From NCBI GenBank assembly GCA_963755335.1, contig CAVWJW010000002.1, forward strand, positions 620,001 to 684,000: 64,000 nucleotides of DNA, given 5' to 3'. The position numbers and the translations under genes were made by a program. The stretch is from UBA10649 sp963755335 (GTDB lineage: Bacteria; Actinomycetota; Actinomycetes; S36-B12). Below are positions 27,257-35,370 of this stretch, piece after piece (the stretch's first letter is position 1; each line of letters begins with the position of its first letter). The notes beneath the pieces are model-generated. The model searched no databases. It saw only the letters and a program-made list of their open reading frames with translations, and was not told where the DNA came from.

Positions 27257-28300
27257 ATGCGCGCTGTCGTCTTCACCGAGTTCGGCGGCGTGCCTCAGGT
27301 ACGCAGCATCGACGCGCCCGTCGCCGGTCCCGACGGCGCGGTCATCCGCGTGGAGGCCACGGGCGTGTGCCGCAGCGACTGGCACGGCTGGATGGGCCAC
27401 GATCCCGACGTGCGACTACCGCATGTCCCCGGCCATGAGTTCGCGGGAGTGGTGGACTCGGTCGGCGGGCGAGTCCACACGTGGCGGGCCGGCGATCGCG
27501 TCACGGTGCCCTTCGTGTGCGCCTGCGGAACCTGCGGTGCCTGCCTGAACGGGGATCAGCAGGTCTGCGAGAACCAGACGCAGCCGGGGTTCACGCACGA
27601 GGGCTCGTTCGCCGAGTTCGTCCGCATCGAGCACGCCGACGTCAACCTCGTTCGGCTGCCCGACTCCGTCGACTTCGTCAGTGCCGCGGCGCTCGGCTGC
27701 CGCTTCGCCACCGCGTTTCGCGCGGTACGCGAGCACGGGCACGTGCACCGCGATCAGTGGGTGGCCGTGCATGGCTGTGGCGGCGTCGGCCTTTCCGCCG
27801 TGATGATCGCGACGGAACTCGGAGCCAGAGTCGTCGCGATCGACGTGTCCGTCGAAGCCCTGAACCTGGCCCGCGAGCTCGGTGCGGTGGCCACGATCGA
27901 CGCATCAGAGGTCCACGACATCGGCACCGCGGTCATCGAGGCAACGGGCGGCGGCGCACACGTGTCGATCGACGCGTTCGGCAGCGAGCAGACGTTGGCC
28001 TCGTCGATCGAGAGCCTGCGAAGGCGAGGACGACACGTGCAGGTCGGGCTGCTCCCCGAGGCGCTCGGCCGCCCGACCGTGCCGATGGCGCGGGTGGTGT
28101 GGTTGGAGCTGACCCTGCATGGTTCGCATGGCATGGCCGCGCACGACTACAAGCCGATGCTCGATCTCGTCGCGGCCGGCACGCTGCAGCCCGGCCGGCT
28201 GGTCACCGACGTCATCACGCTCGATGACGCACCCGACGCGCTGATGCAGATGAGCGTGGCGTCACCGGTCGGTACCCGCGTCATCCGTCCGCACGGCTGA
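27257..28300 (+). CDS. Zinc-dependent alcohol dehydrogenase (MDR family)
   Basis: A 347-residue medium-chain dehydrogenase. The catalytic zinc ligand region is GVCRSDWHGW, with PGHEFAGVV carrying the His/Glu pair. The structural zinc loop is CACGTCGACLNGDQQVC with four cysteines. The Rossmann motif is VHGCGGVGLSA. It oxidises an alcohol or reduces an aldehyde with NAD(P); the exact substrate cannot be told. The ATG begins 4 bases after the HAD gene stop, so they are likely co-transcribed. Confidence 0.92.
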   Translation: MRAVVFTEFGGVPQVRSIDAPVAGPDGAVIRVEATGVCRSDWHGWMGHDPDVRLPHVPGHEFAGVVDSVGGRVHTWRAGDRVTVPFVCACGTCGACLNGDQQVCENQTQPGFTHEGSFAEFVRIEHADVNLVRLPDSVDFVSAAALGCRFATAFRAVREHGHVHRDQWVAVHGCGGVGLSAVMIATELGARVVAIDVSVEALNLARELGAVATIDASEVHDIGTAVIEATGGGAHVSIDAFGSEQTLASSIESLRRRGRHVQVGLLPEALGRPTVPMARVVWLELTLHGSHGMAAHDYKPMLDLVAAGTLQPGRLVTDVITLDDAPDALMQMSVASPVGTRVIRPHG

Positions 28301-28311
28301 TCAGCGATTCG

Positions 28312-28373
28312 CGCCGAGACCTACACGGGACGTCGCACCCAGCACCGGGTGCGACTCCAGACGTAGACCTCGA
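28312..28373. repeat. 62-bp direct repeat, copy 1 (downstream of DUF559 gene)
   Basis: Begins CGCCGAGACCTACACGGG and ends ACGTAGACCTCGA. It matches the copy at 29360-29421 with three differences in 62 positions, in the same orientation. It contains the perfect palindrome GTCGCACCC-N6-GGGTGCGAC at 28332-28355. The end of the repeat lies 10 bases from the stop codon of the DUF559 gene. Confidence 0.9.
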
Positions 28374-28383
28374 TGCCCAAGGC

Positions 28384-29334
28384 TCAGAGGACACGCTGGC
28401 GGCGCAGCACCGCTGCCAGCCGGGCGTTGCCCAGATCCTGCCAACCCCACCGAACCACGCGAAGGCCGAGCGCTCGCAGTGCGTCCTCGCGCCGCTTCTC
28501 GGCGTACAGGTCCTCGCCGCTCGCGTACTTCAGGCGGCCATCGCATTCGCCGACGACGGCGCCCTTCTCCCAGTAGAAGTCGACGCGACCGATGAAGCGG
28601 CCCACGTCATCGTCGAAGGCCACCTGCATGAGTGGCAGCGGTACTCCATGCCGCACGAAGTACGCCCACGACCCTGATTCCAGCGGGGTCTCGCGCAGCC
28701 CGTTGACGTGAGACGCGGCAACCACCGCCCTCCGACAGCCACGGATGGCCTTGAGGGCGCCCGCCCGCTCGGTCAGCAGCGCCGGCTCAACGAGCCGCGC
28801 TCGAACCGCTGCATCCCCGACCGTCAGCGCGTCCGTGAGCGGTCGGGTACGGGCGATGTCGAGCCAGGTCCGGGCCGGCGTCGTGACCCGCACGCGTGAA
28901 TTCACGACGTCGCCGGGTTCCAGCTCGCCGTGGTGGAACACGATGCCCGGTCGATGTCCGGCCCAGTGCCCGTAGGGAACCATCAGGCTCACGTCGTGCG
29001 GAACGGGCGTGAACAACGGCAGGCCCAGGAGGATGACCGCACTTCTCAACGCGATCACCCCATCGCCGTGACGTGCCGCGGCAGCAATGGCCGCATCGAG
29101 GTGGTCGCGACGTCGACGGGCGAATTCATCGGCGGGGGCGTCGACGGGGACGCTGCGGTAGTACCCGCGAGCCAGGCGCTCCCACCGGCCCGAGCGCACC
29201 CGATGACGGATCTGGTCGGACGTGAGCCCCTGCGCACGTGCCTGCGCATGCGAGAACACCGGTGGCAGGGGCGGGTCAGCGGCGACCAGTCGAGGCATCC
29301 AGCCGAGGCTGGCCCGATCCTCACGGGCGGACAA
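28384..29334 (-). CDS. AbiEi-like winged-helix plus DUF559 (Vsr-like) protein
   Basis: A 316-residue two-part protein. Residues about 22-65 (VFSHAQARAQGLTSDQIRHRVRSGRWERLARGYYR) are the AbiEi-type winged-helix N-domain seen in type IV antitoxin-like proteins. Residues about 230-310 resemble DUF559, a small nuclease-like fold of the Vsr/PD-(D/E)XK group, with VDFYWEKGAVVGECDGRLKY, AEKRREDALRALGLRVVRW and a terminal W. The Asp/Glu pattern and the KR segment suggest metal-dependent DNA cleavage, but no activity is established for this family. No toxin partner is adjacent. It is framed by two 62-bp direct repeats, 10 bases after its stop and 25 bases before its start. Confidence 0.75.
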   Translation of the reverse strand: MSAREDRASLGWMPRLVAADPPLPPVFSHAQARAQGLTSDQIRHRVRSGRWERLARGYYRSVPVDAPADEFARRRRDHLDAAIAAAARHGDGVIALRSAVILLGLPLFTPVPHDVSLMVPYGHWAGHRPGIVFHHGELEPGDVVNSRVRVTTPARTWLDIARTRPLTDALTVGDAAVRARLVEPALLTERAGALKAIRGCRRAVVAASHVNGLRETPLESGSWAYFVRHGVPLPLMQVAFDDDVGRFIGRVDFYWEKGAVVGECDGRLKYASGEDLYAEKRREDALRALGLRVVRWGWQDLGNARLAAVLRRQRVL

Positions 29335-29359
29335 GGGACGCCTCGTGAGTTGTGGACAA

Positions 29360-29421
29360 CGCCGAGACCTACACGGGACGTCGCACCCAGCACCCGGTGC
29401 GACGCCAGCCGTAGACCTCGA
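29360..29421. repeat. 62-bp direct repeat, copy 2 (upstream of DUF559 gene)
   Basis: Same orientation as copy 1 with three substitutions. The inner palindrome at 29380-29403 is GTCGCACC-N8-GGTGCGAC, so pairing is kept even though one arm base changed. The repeat ends exactly where the next gene's stop codon (29422) begins. Confidence 0.9.
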
Positions 29422-30186
29422 CTAGGGGACGGCCTTGGCGCCCAGGGCGACCGCCGTCGAGTGCCACACCACGAACTCGGTGATCCCCGCCGGCGTCCCG
29501 GTGGCATAGGCCCTCAGCGCCTTCACGTACGCCGGGCGACCGAGCTCGAGCAGCCCCCGCTCGGGGATGCTGAACAGCGACGGATCGACGCCCCTGGCAG
29601 CCATGACCAGCCGCACCACAGCCCGCGACACGAGTCCCGAGCCCCAGCTGAACGGGCGGACCGAGGCCACCTCGGCATGCGCAATGGCCGCGACCATCAG
29701 GGCCGGGGCGGCCGTCGGCGTCGTGAGCACGTCGGCGAGGAGGGCCAGCCGGTTGGCGGCATCGCGCGCGGACGGCAGGTCGCCCAGCGACAGCGGATCG
29801 TCGGCCCGGTCGGTCAGGCGCGGTCGGCCCAATTCCTCATCGCCGACGAAACCGTGCGCGGCGAGGCCGTGCAGATGAGCCAGCGCCTGGAGCGGGGCCG
29901 TCGCGAAGACGTCCACCTGGCCGGGAACCGCCGCCGTCAGCCGCAGCGCCGCCTCCAGCACGCGGCCCATCGGCGACGAATCGACGACCACGACATCCGC
30001 CCCGTCGATCGCGGCCGAGTCCCGCGCACCGCGCTCCACCGAGGCCGCCACCACCTCCGTCGCGGCCGCCCGCACGTCGCGGCGCCACAGCAGGGCGTCC
30101 ACCTCCGTTCGGGCGGTCTCGAGCGCGGCAGCGGTGATCGGTTCCTGGGCCAGGGCGGCCAGCGGGTCGTTCGGTGTGCTCAACAC
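29422..30186 (-). CDS. Fic-like protein with degenerate active site (Rv3662c-position gene)
   Basis: A 254-residue cytosolic protein, mostly helical. The segment ALMVAAIAHAEVASVRPFSW followed by GSGLVSRAVVRLVMAARGVD aligns with the Fic motif HPFxxGNGRxxR, but the catalytic histidine is Arg (about residue 177) and the Asn is Ser, so AMP transfer is unlikely. Databases often label such proteins 'oxidoreductase', which nothing here supports. I chose GTG at 30186 (LSTPNDPLAAL follows) because upstream residues look non-coding. It is divergent from acs, 37 bases apart. Length matches the gene in this place in mycobacteria. Confidence 0.65.
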   Translation of the reverse strand: MLSTPNDPLAALAQEPITAAALETARTEVDALLWRRDVRAAATEVVAASVERGARDSAAIDGADVVVVDSSPMGRVLEAALRLTAAVPGQVDVFATAPLQALAHLHGLAAHGFVGDEELGRPRLTDRADDPLSLGDLPSARDAANRLALLADVLTTPTAAPALMVAAIAHAEVASVRPFSWGSGLVSRAVVRLVMAARGVDPSLFSIPERGLLELGRPAYVKALRAYATGTPAGITEFVVWHSTAVALGAKAVP

Positions 30187-30223
30187 GCTCCCATCTAACC
30201 CAGCCCTTTGATTCACTATCCCG

Positions 30224-32203
30224 GTGACCAACGAAGCCAGCCACGAAGCCATCGAGAACCTCAGCCACGAGGCCCGGGTGTTCGCGCCCACCCCGGAGTT
30301 CGCCGCACGGGCGAACGCGACCGCATCCCTGTACGACGAGGCGGCTGCCGATCGACAGGCCTTCTGGGCGGATCAGGCCGCCGCCCTCGACTGGGCCGAG
30401 CCCTTCACCGAGGTGCTCGACTGGTCACAGGCACCGTTCGCACGGTGGTTCGTCGGCGGCAAGCTCAATGTCGCCTACAACTGCGTCGACCGTCATGTGG
30501 AGTCCGGTCACGGCGACCAGGTGGCCATCCGGTTCGAGGGCGAGCCCGGCGATCGACTCGACATCACCTACGCCCAGCTCCAGGTCGAGGTGTCGAAGGC
30601 CGCGCATGCGCTGACCGAGCTCGGGATCGGCGCCGGCGACCGCGTGGCGATCTACCTGCCGATGATCCCCGAGGCGATCGTCGCGATGCTGGCGTGCGCG
30701 CGCATCGGCGCACCGCACTCGGTCGTGTTCGCCGGCTTCTCGGCGGAGGCGCTGCGGAGCAGGATCGATGACGCAGCGGCGAAGCTCGTCATCACGTCCG
30801 ACGGTCAGAACAGGCGCGGCTCGGTGATGCCGCTGAAGCCCGCCGTCGACGAGGCCGTCGAGGACTGCCCCACTGTCGAGCACGTGCTCGTGGTCCGACG
30901 CACCCGCCAGGACGTCGACTGGACGCCGGGGCGCGACGTGTGGTGGCACGACATCGTGGGCCGCCAGCCGGCCGAGCACACCCCGGAGGCCTTCGACAGC
31001 GAGCACCCGCTGTTCATCCTGTACACGTCGGGGACGACCGGGAAGCCGAAGGGCATCCTGCACACGACCGGCGGCTACCTCACCCAGACGTCGTACACGC
31101 ACCGCGCGGTGTTCGACCTCAAGCCCGAGACCGACGTGTACTGGTGCACGGCCGACATCGGCTGGGTCACCGGCCACTCGTACATCGTGTACGGGCCGCT
31201 GGCCAACCGCGTGACCCAGGTGGTCTACGAGGGCACGCCCGACACCCCCGGCAAGGACCGCTGGTGGGACATCGTCGAGCGCCACAAGGTCTCGATCCTC
31301 TACACCGCGCCCACCGCCATCCGCACCTTCATGAAGTGGGGCGACGCGCTGCCGCTCGGCCACGACCTGTCGAGCCTTCGCCTGCTCGGCTCGGTCGGCG
31401 AGCCGATCAACCCCGAGGCCTGGATGTGGTACCGCGCGGTCATCGGCAGCAGCCGCTGCCCGATCGTCGACACGTGGTGGCAGACCGAGACCGGTGCGAT
31501 CATGATCAGCCCGCTGCCCGGTGTCACGGCCACCAAGCCCGGCTCGGCAATGGGCCCGCTGCCGGGCATCGGTGCCGCCATCGTCGACGACTACGGGACG
31601 CCCGTCGGCAACGGCGGCGGCGGCTACCTCGTCCTGACGGAGCCGTGGCCGGCGATGCTGCGCGGCATCTGGGGCGACAACCAGCGATACGTCGACACGT
31701 ACTGGTCGCGGTGGCCGCAGTACTACTTCGCCGGCGACGGGGCGAAGTGGGACGACGACGGCGCCATCTGGCTGCTCGGACGCGTCGACGACGTCATGAA
31801 CATCTCCGGCCACCGCATCTCCACGACTGAGGTGGAGTCCGCGCTGGTGTCGCACCCGAAGGTGGCGGAGGCCGCCGTCGTCGGCGCAGCCGACGAGACG
31901 ACGGGCCAGGGCATCGTCGCCTTCGTCATCGTCCGCGGCGACGTCGTCGAGGAGACGGGCGACGGGTCGGCGATCATCAAGGAGCTGCGCGACCACGTCG
32001 CCCATGAGATCGGCCCGATCGCCAAGCCTCGCCAGATCATGATCGTCCCCGAGCTGCCCAAGACCCGCTCGGGCAAGATCATGCGGCGCCTGCTGCGCGA
32101 CGTGGCCGAGAACCGCAGCCTGGGCGACTCGACGACCCTCGCCGACCCTGCGGTGATGAACCTCATCTCCACGGGACTCCAGGCCAGTTCCTCGGAGGAT
32201 TGA
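30224..32203 (+). CDS. acs: Acetyl-CoA synthetase
   Basis: A 659-residue AMP-forming acetate:CoA ligase. ANL-superfamily core motifs are ILYTSGTTGKPKGI near residue 268, WCTADIGWVTGHSY, DTWWQTETG, and the C-terminal swivel region GRVDDVMNISGHRIST. The acetylatable lysine lies in KTRSGKIMRRLLR, so activity is probably controlled by protein acetylation. It assimilates acetate into acetyl-CoA. GTG start. The nhaA gene follows after 38 bases. Length and motifs are complete. Confidence 0.97.
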   Translation: MTNEASHEAIENLSHEARVFAPTPEFAARANATASLYDEAAADRQAFWADQAAALDWAEPFTEVLDWSQAPFARWFVGGKLNVAYNCVDRHVESGHGDQVAIRFEGEPGDRLDITYAQLQVEVSKAAHALTELGIGAGDRVAIYLPMIPEAIVAMLACARIGAPHSVVFAGFSAEALRSRIDDAAAKLVITSDGQNRRGSVMPLKPAVDEAVEDCPTVEHVLVVRRTRQDVDWTPGRDVWWHDIVGRQPAEHTPEAFDSEHPLFILYTSGTTGKPKGILHTTGGYLTQTSYTHRAVFDLKPETDVYWCTADIGWVTGHSYIVYGPLANRVTQVVYEGTPDTPGKDRWWDIVERHKVSILYTAPTAIRTFMKWGDALPLGHDLSSLRLLGSVGEPINPEAWMWYRAVIGSSRCPIVDTWWQTETGAIMISPLPGVTATKPGSAMGPLPGIGAAIVDDYGTPVGNGGGGYLVLTEPWPAMLRGIWGDNQRYVDTYWSRWPQYYFAGDGAKWDDDGAIWLLGRVDDVMNISGHRISTTEVESALVSHPKVAEAAVVGAADETTGQGIVAFVIVRGDVVEETGDGSAIIKELRDHVAHEIGPIAKPRQIMIVPELPKTRSGKIMRRLLRDVAENRSLGDSTTLADPAVMNLISTGLQASSSED

Positions 32204-32241
32204 GCACGGCCGGGGCGGCCCTCGGCTACTAGGGTGACGAC

Positions 32242-33528
32242 GTGAGCAGCGACCGCGTACTGCTGGGACGCCTGCCCCTACCCGAGCGCACGTGGCTGCT
32301 CGACCAGCTCCGCGACGAGACCGTCGGCGGCGTCCTGCTGCTCGCCGCGGCCGTACTGGCGCTGGTCTGGGCGAACTCGCCTTGGGGCACGTCCTACGAG
32401 GACCTGGTCAACTACACAGTCGGCCCCGCGTCCCTCCACCTCGACCTCACGCTCGGGACGTGGGCCGCGGACGGCCTGCTCGCGGTCTTCTTCTTCGTCG
32501 TCGGCCTCGAACTCAAGCACGAGCTGGTGCTGGGCTCGCTGAGCAAGCCGGCGCAGGCGGTCGTTCCGGTCGCAGCGGCGCTCGGCGGGATGGTCCTGCC
32601 GGCGCTGATCTTCGTGGTCGTCAACGTGACGATGAAGGACGGATCCCCGAGTGGCTGGGGCATCCCGATGGCCACCGACATCGCCTTCGCGCTCGCCGTC
32701 CTGGCCGTAGTGGGCCGCCGGCTTCCCGTCGCCCTTCGGGCGTTCCTGCTGACCCTTGCCGTCGTCGACGACCTGGGGGCGATCACGGTGATCGCCGTGT
32801 TCTACTCCGATCACTTCTACCTGACCTGGTTCCTCGCCGCCATCGCCACCTTCGCGGTGTATGCGTGGGCTCAGCACAAGCGCATCCGCACGCCGTTCCT
32901 CTACGTGCCCCTGGTCCTTCTCGGCTGGTACTTCATGCATGGCAGCGGGGTCCACGCGACGATCGCCGGGGTCGCGTTCGGGCTGCTCACTCGGGTGCGC
33001 ACCGACCCGGGGGAGGTCAAGGCCCCGACCGACCGGATGGAGCACCTGCTGCATCCGCTCAGCGCGGCGGTGTGCGTGCCCCTCTTCGCCTTCTTCTCGG
33101 CGGGCGTCGACGTCCGCAGCACGGGCTTCGTCGAAGCGCTCAAGAACCCCGTCGCCATCGGCGTGATCATCGGCCTCGTCGTGGGCAAGCCGATCGGCGT
33201 CATCTCGCTGTCGTGGCTGACGGCCCGTTTCACGCGGGCCAGCCTCAGCCCCGAGATCGCCTGGCGCGACGTCTCGGCCATCGGGCTACTGGCCGGAATC
33301 GGGTTCACCGTCGCCCTGCTCATCGACGAACTCGCGTACGAGAACGACCCCACGTTCCTGAGTTCCGGCAAGGTGGCGATCCTGGTGGCGTCGGTCATCG
33401 CGGCCGGCCTGGCCTCCATCGCCCTGCTGTCCCGCAACCGGCACTATGCCGATGTGTTCGCCCGCGAGGAGGCCGACGCCGACGGCGACGGAATCCCGGA
33501 CGTGTACGAGGCCCCTGAGGCCCGATAG
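32242..33528 (+). CDS. nhaA: Na+/H+ antiporter NhaA
   Basis: A 428-residue electrogenic antiporter exchanging two protons for one sodium, with about 12 helices. Hallmarks are FFFVVGLELKHEL, MATDIAFALAVLAVVG and the paired aspartates Asp176-Asp177 in AVVDDLGAI, equivalent to Asp163/164 of the E. coli protein. GSGVHATIAGVAFGLL and GIGFTVALLIDELAY are also typical. The cytoplasmic tail ends in EEADADGDGIPDVYE, an Asp-rich calcium-loop-like stretch not common in NhaA. GTG start at 32242 shortly after acs. Confidence 0.95.
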   Translation: MSSDRVLLGRLPLPERTWLLDQLRDETVGGVLLLAAAVLALVWANSPWGTSYEDLVNYTVGPASLHLDLTLGTWAADGLLAVFFFVVGLELKHELVLGSLSKPAQAVVPVAAALGGMVLPALIFVVVNVTMKDGSPSGWGIPMATDIAFALAVLAVVGRRLPVALRAFLLTLAVVDDLGAITVIAVFYSDHFYLTWFLAAIATFAVYAWAQHKRIRTPFLYVPLVLLGWYFMHGSGVHATIAGVAFGLLTRVRTDPGEVKAPTDRMEHLLHPLSAAVCVPLFAFFSAGVDVRSTGFVEALKNPVAIGVIIGLVVGKPIGVISLSWLTARFTRASLSPEIAWRDVSAIGLLAGIGFTVALLIDELAYENDPTFLSSGKVAILVASVIAAGLASIALLSRNRHYADVFAREEADADGDGIPDVYEAPEAR

Positions 33529-33558
33529 CCTGACGTACCTGACCACTCGGAGGTAACC

Positions 33559-34041
33559 GTGCCCCCCCAGCCTGATCCGTCCATCAAGTCACTCGTCGAG
33601 AAGACGATCGCTGATGCGAAGCGCCTTGCCACTGCGCAGGCGGCGCTCACCAAGACCGAGCTGAGCTCGAGCGGCCAGAACGTCGGCATCGGCGCCGGCC
33701 TCGGGATCGCCACCGCGATCATCGCCGGATTCGCCACCTTGTTCCTGCTGGTCACGCTGGCGCTAGGCCTGGTGCAGATGGGGCTCATGCCCTGGCTGGC
33801 GTTCCTCATCGTGGCTGTCCTGCTGCTGATCGTCGGGACCGTCACCGCCTTGATCGCTCGCAAGAAGCTCGAGGAGGCGAAGCCACCGAACCTGGCGATC
33901 GCCGAGTTCGAGAAGACGAAGGCGGCCCTCACCGGCAAGCCTGCCGCGGACTCGGTCGAGTCCAAGGCCGTCGAGGTCATGAACCCGCAGGCCGTGGCGG
34001 ACGCGAAGGCCGCGTTCTCCACGCCCGCCAACGGCCTGTAG
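33559..34041 (+). CDS. Phage holin family/DUF1469-type membrane protein
   Basis: A 160-residue protein. An amphipathic N-terminus (SLVEKTIADAKRLATAQAALTKTEL) precedes two hydrophobic segments (about 45-70 and 75-100) and a charged C-terminal tail rich in Ala, Lys and Glu. The arrangement fits the Phage_holin_3_6/DUF1469 family (Rv3669 occupies the same place), which despite the name is a cellular envelope protein of unknown role. GTG at 33559 has GGAGGT about 6 bases upstream. It is followed by an alpha/beta-hydrolase after 3 bases. Confidence 0.8.
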   Translation: MPPQPDPSIKSLVEKTIADAKRLATAQAALTKTELSSSGQNVGIGAGLGIATAIIAGFATLFLLVTLALGLVQMGLMPWLAFLIVAVLLLIVGTVTALIARKKLEEAKPPNLAIAEFEKTKAALTGKPAADSVESKAVEVMNPQAVADAKAAFSTPANGL

Positions 34042-34044
34042 GAC

Positions 34045-34965
34045 GTGCCTCTGGCTGATCCCGATGCCGCCATTCGCGCGTCGGGACCATGGACGCACCG
34101 CGACGTGTCGGCGAACGGTGCCCGCTTCCACGTCGTCGACATCGGCGAGGGGCCTGCGGTCCTACTCCTGCACGGTTTCCCGACGTTCTGGTGGACGTGG
34201 CGGCATCAGCTGACCGCCCTCGCCGACGCGGGCTACCGGGCGATCGCCATGGACCTGCGCGGCTACGGGGGCTCGGACCACCCGCCCGAGGGCTACGACC
34301 CGCGCACGCTCTCGGCGGATGTGGCGGGCGTGATCAGGTGCCTCGGTCTATCCGAGGCCGTCATCGTGGGTCACGGCTGGGGCGGACTCGTCGCCTGGTC
34401 GACTGCCGTCCTCGAACCCGAGACCGTGCGGGCCATCGCACCCGTGTCGATGCCGCACCCACGGCAGCTGCGCAAGGCCCTCCTGCGCAACGGAAAGCAG
34501 CGCGCTGCCATGCGCTATGCGGTCGGATTCCAGCTCCCGTTCGTGCCGGAGCGATCGCTGACCGCCCGTGACGGTGCCCGCGTCGCGGACCTCATCTCCG
34601 AGTGGTCGCTCGACCCGTCATGGCTCGACGACGAGGCCTCGATCGCCTTCCGCAGCGCGTTCATGCGCTGGCCCACCGCCCACACCTCGGTGGAGTACCA
34701 CCGCTGGGCACTCCGGTCGGTCCTGCGTCCGGACGGTCTGTCGTTCATGTCGTTGATGGAGGCGCCGGTGCAGCGCCGGGTCCTGCAGCTGCACGGAGCG
34801 GACGACCCGATGGTGCTGCCGAGTTCCGTCGACGGCAGCGATGCCTACGTGCGCGGCGACTACACCCGGGTGGACCTCCCGACGGGCCACTTCCCGCATG
34901 AGGAGGCCCCCGCGCAGTTCACGACCACGCTGCTCGACTGGCTCGGGACGCTCGACCGGCCATGA
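34045..34965 (+). CDS. EphE-like alpha/beta-hydrolase lacking the nucleophile
   Basis: A 306-residue protein of the epoxide-hydrolase-like alpha/beta-hydrolase group. The oxyanion motif HGFPTFWWTWRHQL, the lid residues and the C-terminal histidine region PTGHFPHEEAP are in place, and LHGADDPMVLP supplies a possible acid. The nucleophile elbow, normally G-H-D-W-G in epoxide hydrolases, reads VGHGWGG, so position 111 is glycine. As written it should not form the covalent intermediate. Context matches ephE (Rv3670) upstream of marP. It overlaps the DUF309 gene start by four bases. Confidence 0.85.
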   Translation: MPLADPDAAIRASGPWTHRDVSANGARFHVVDIGEGPAVLLLHGFPTFWWTWRHQLTALADAGYRAIAMDLRGYGGSDHPPEGYDPRTLSADVAGVIRCLGLSEAVIVGHGWGGLVAWSTAVLEPETVRAIAPVSMPHPRQLRKALLRNGKQRAAMRYAVGFQLPFVPERSLTARDGARVADLISEWSLDPSWLDDEASIAFRSAFMRWPTAHTSVEYHRWALRSVLRPDGLSFMSLMEAPVQRRVLQLHGADDPMVLPSSVDGSDAYVRGDYTRVDLPTGHFPHEEAPAQFTTTLLDWLGTLDRP

Positions 34966-35370
34966 GCCCCGAACGGGACAGGGACCGGCTGGGGCGACCG
35001 CTTCCGCCGGACGCCGATCCCGACCTGTGTCTTCCCCGGCGTGCCGCAGCGCGAGGCGATCACCGACGAGGAGGCCTGGACCGAGGGGATGGCCTACCTC
35101 GCGAACGGCTTGCCGTTCCATGCGCATGAAGTGTTCGAGCTGAGGTGGCGGCAGGCACCCGACGAGTACCGCGATGCGTGGCGGGCGCTGGCGCAATGGG
35201 GCGCTGCCCTGACCCACGCAGCGCGCGGCAATGCCGCCGGCGCGCGGGCGGTCGCCGCTCGAGCCCACTCACTCCTCGAGACGGCGGACGCGCCAGCCTG
35301 CGTCGACAGCGTCCGCGTTCTTGCCTCGCTGGCGGAGCTCGAGGGGTCCGACGAGCCTGGGTCCCACTAG
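34962..35370 (+). CDS. DUF309 domain protein (frameshifted)
   Basis: A small helical protein of about 135 residues. The N-terminal part SPERDRDRLGRPLPPDADPD is typical for actinobacterial DUF309 proteins. After one surplus base near 35027 the frame continues VFPGVPQREAITDEEA and reaches the family signature PFHAHEVFELRW, then WRALAQWGAALTHAARGN. Function is unknown. The ATG at 34962 overlaps the hydrolase stop (ATGA). Its stop shares CTAG with marP. Confidence 0.78.

Noticed and set aside
28384..29334. Toxin-antitoxin pair of the AbiE type
   Set aside because: The AbiEi-like N-domain is present, but no AbiEii nucleotidyltransferase gene lies on either side.
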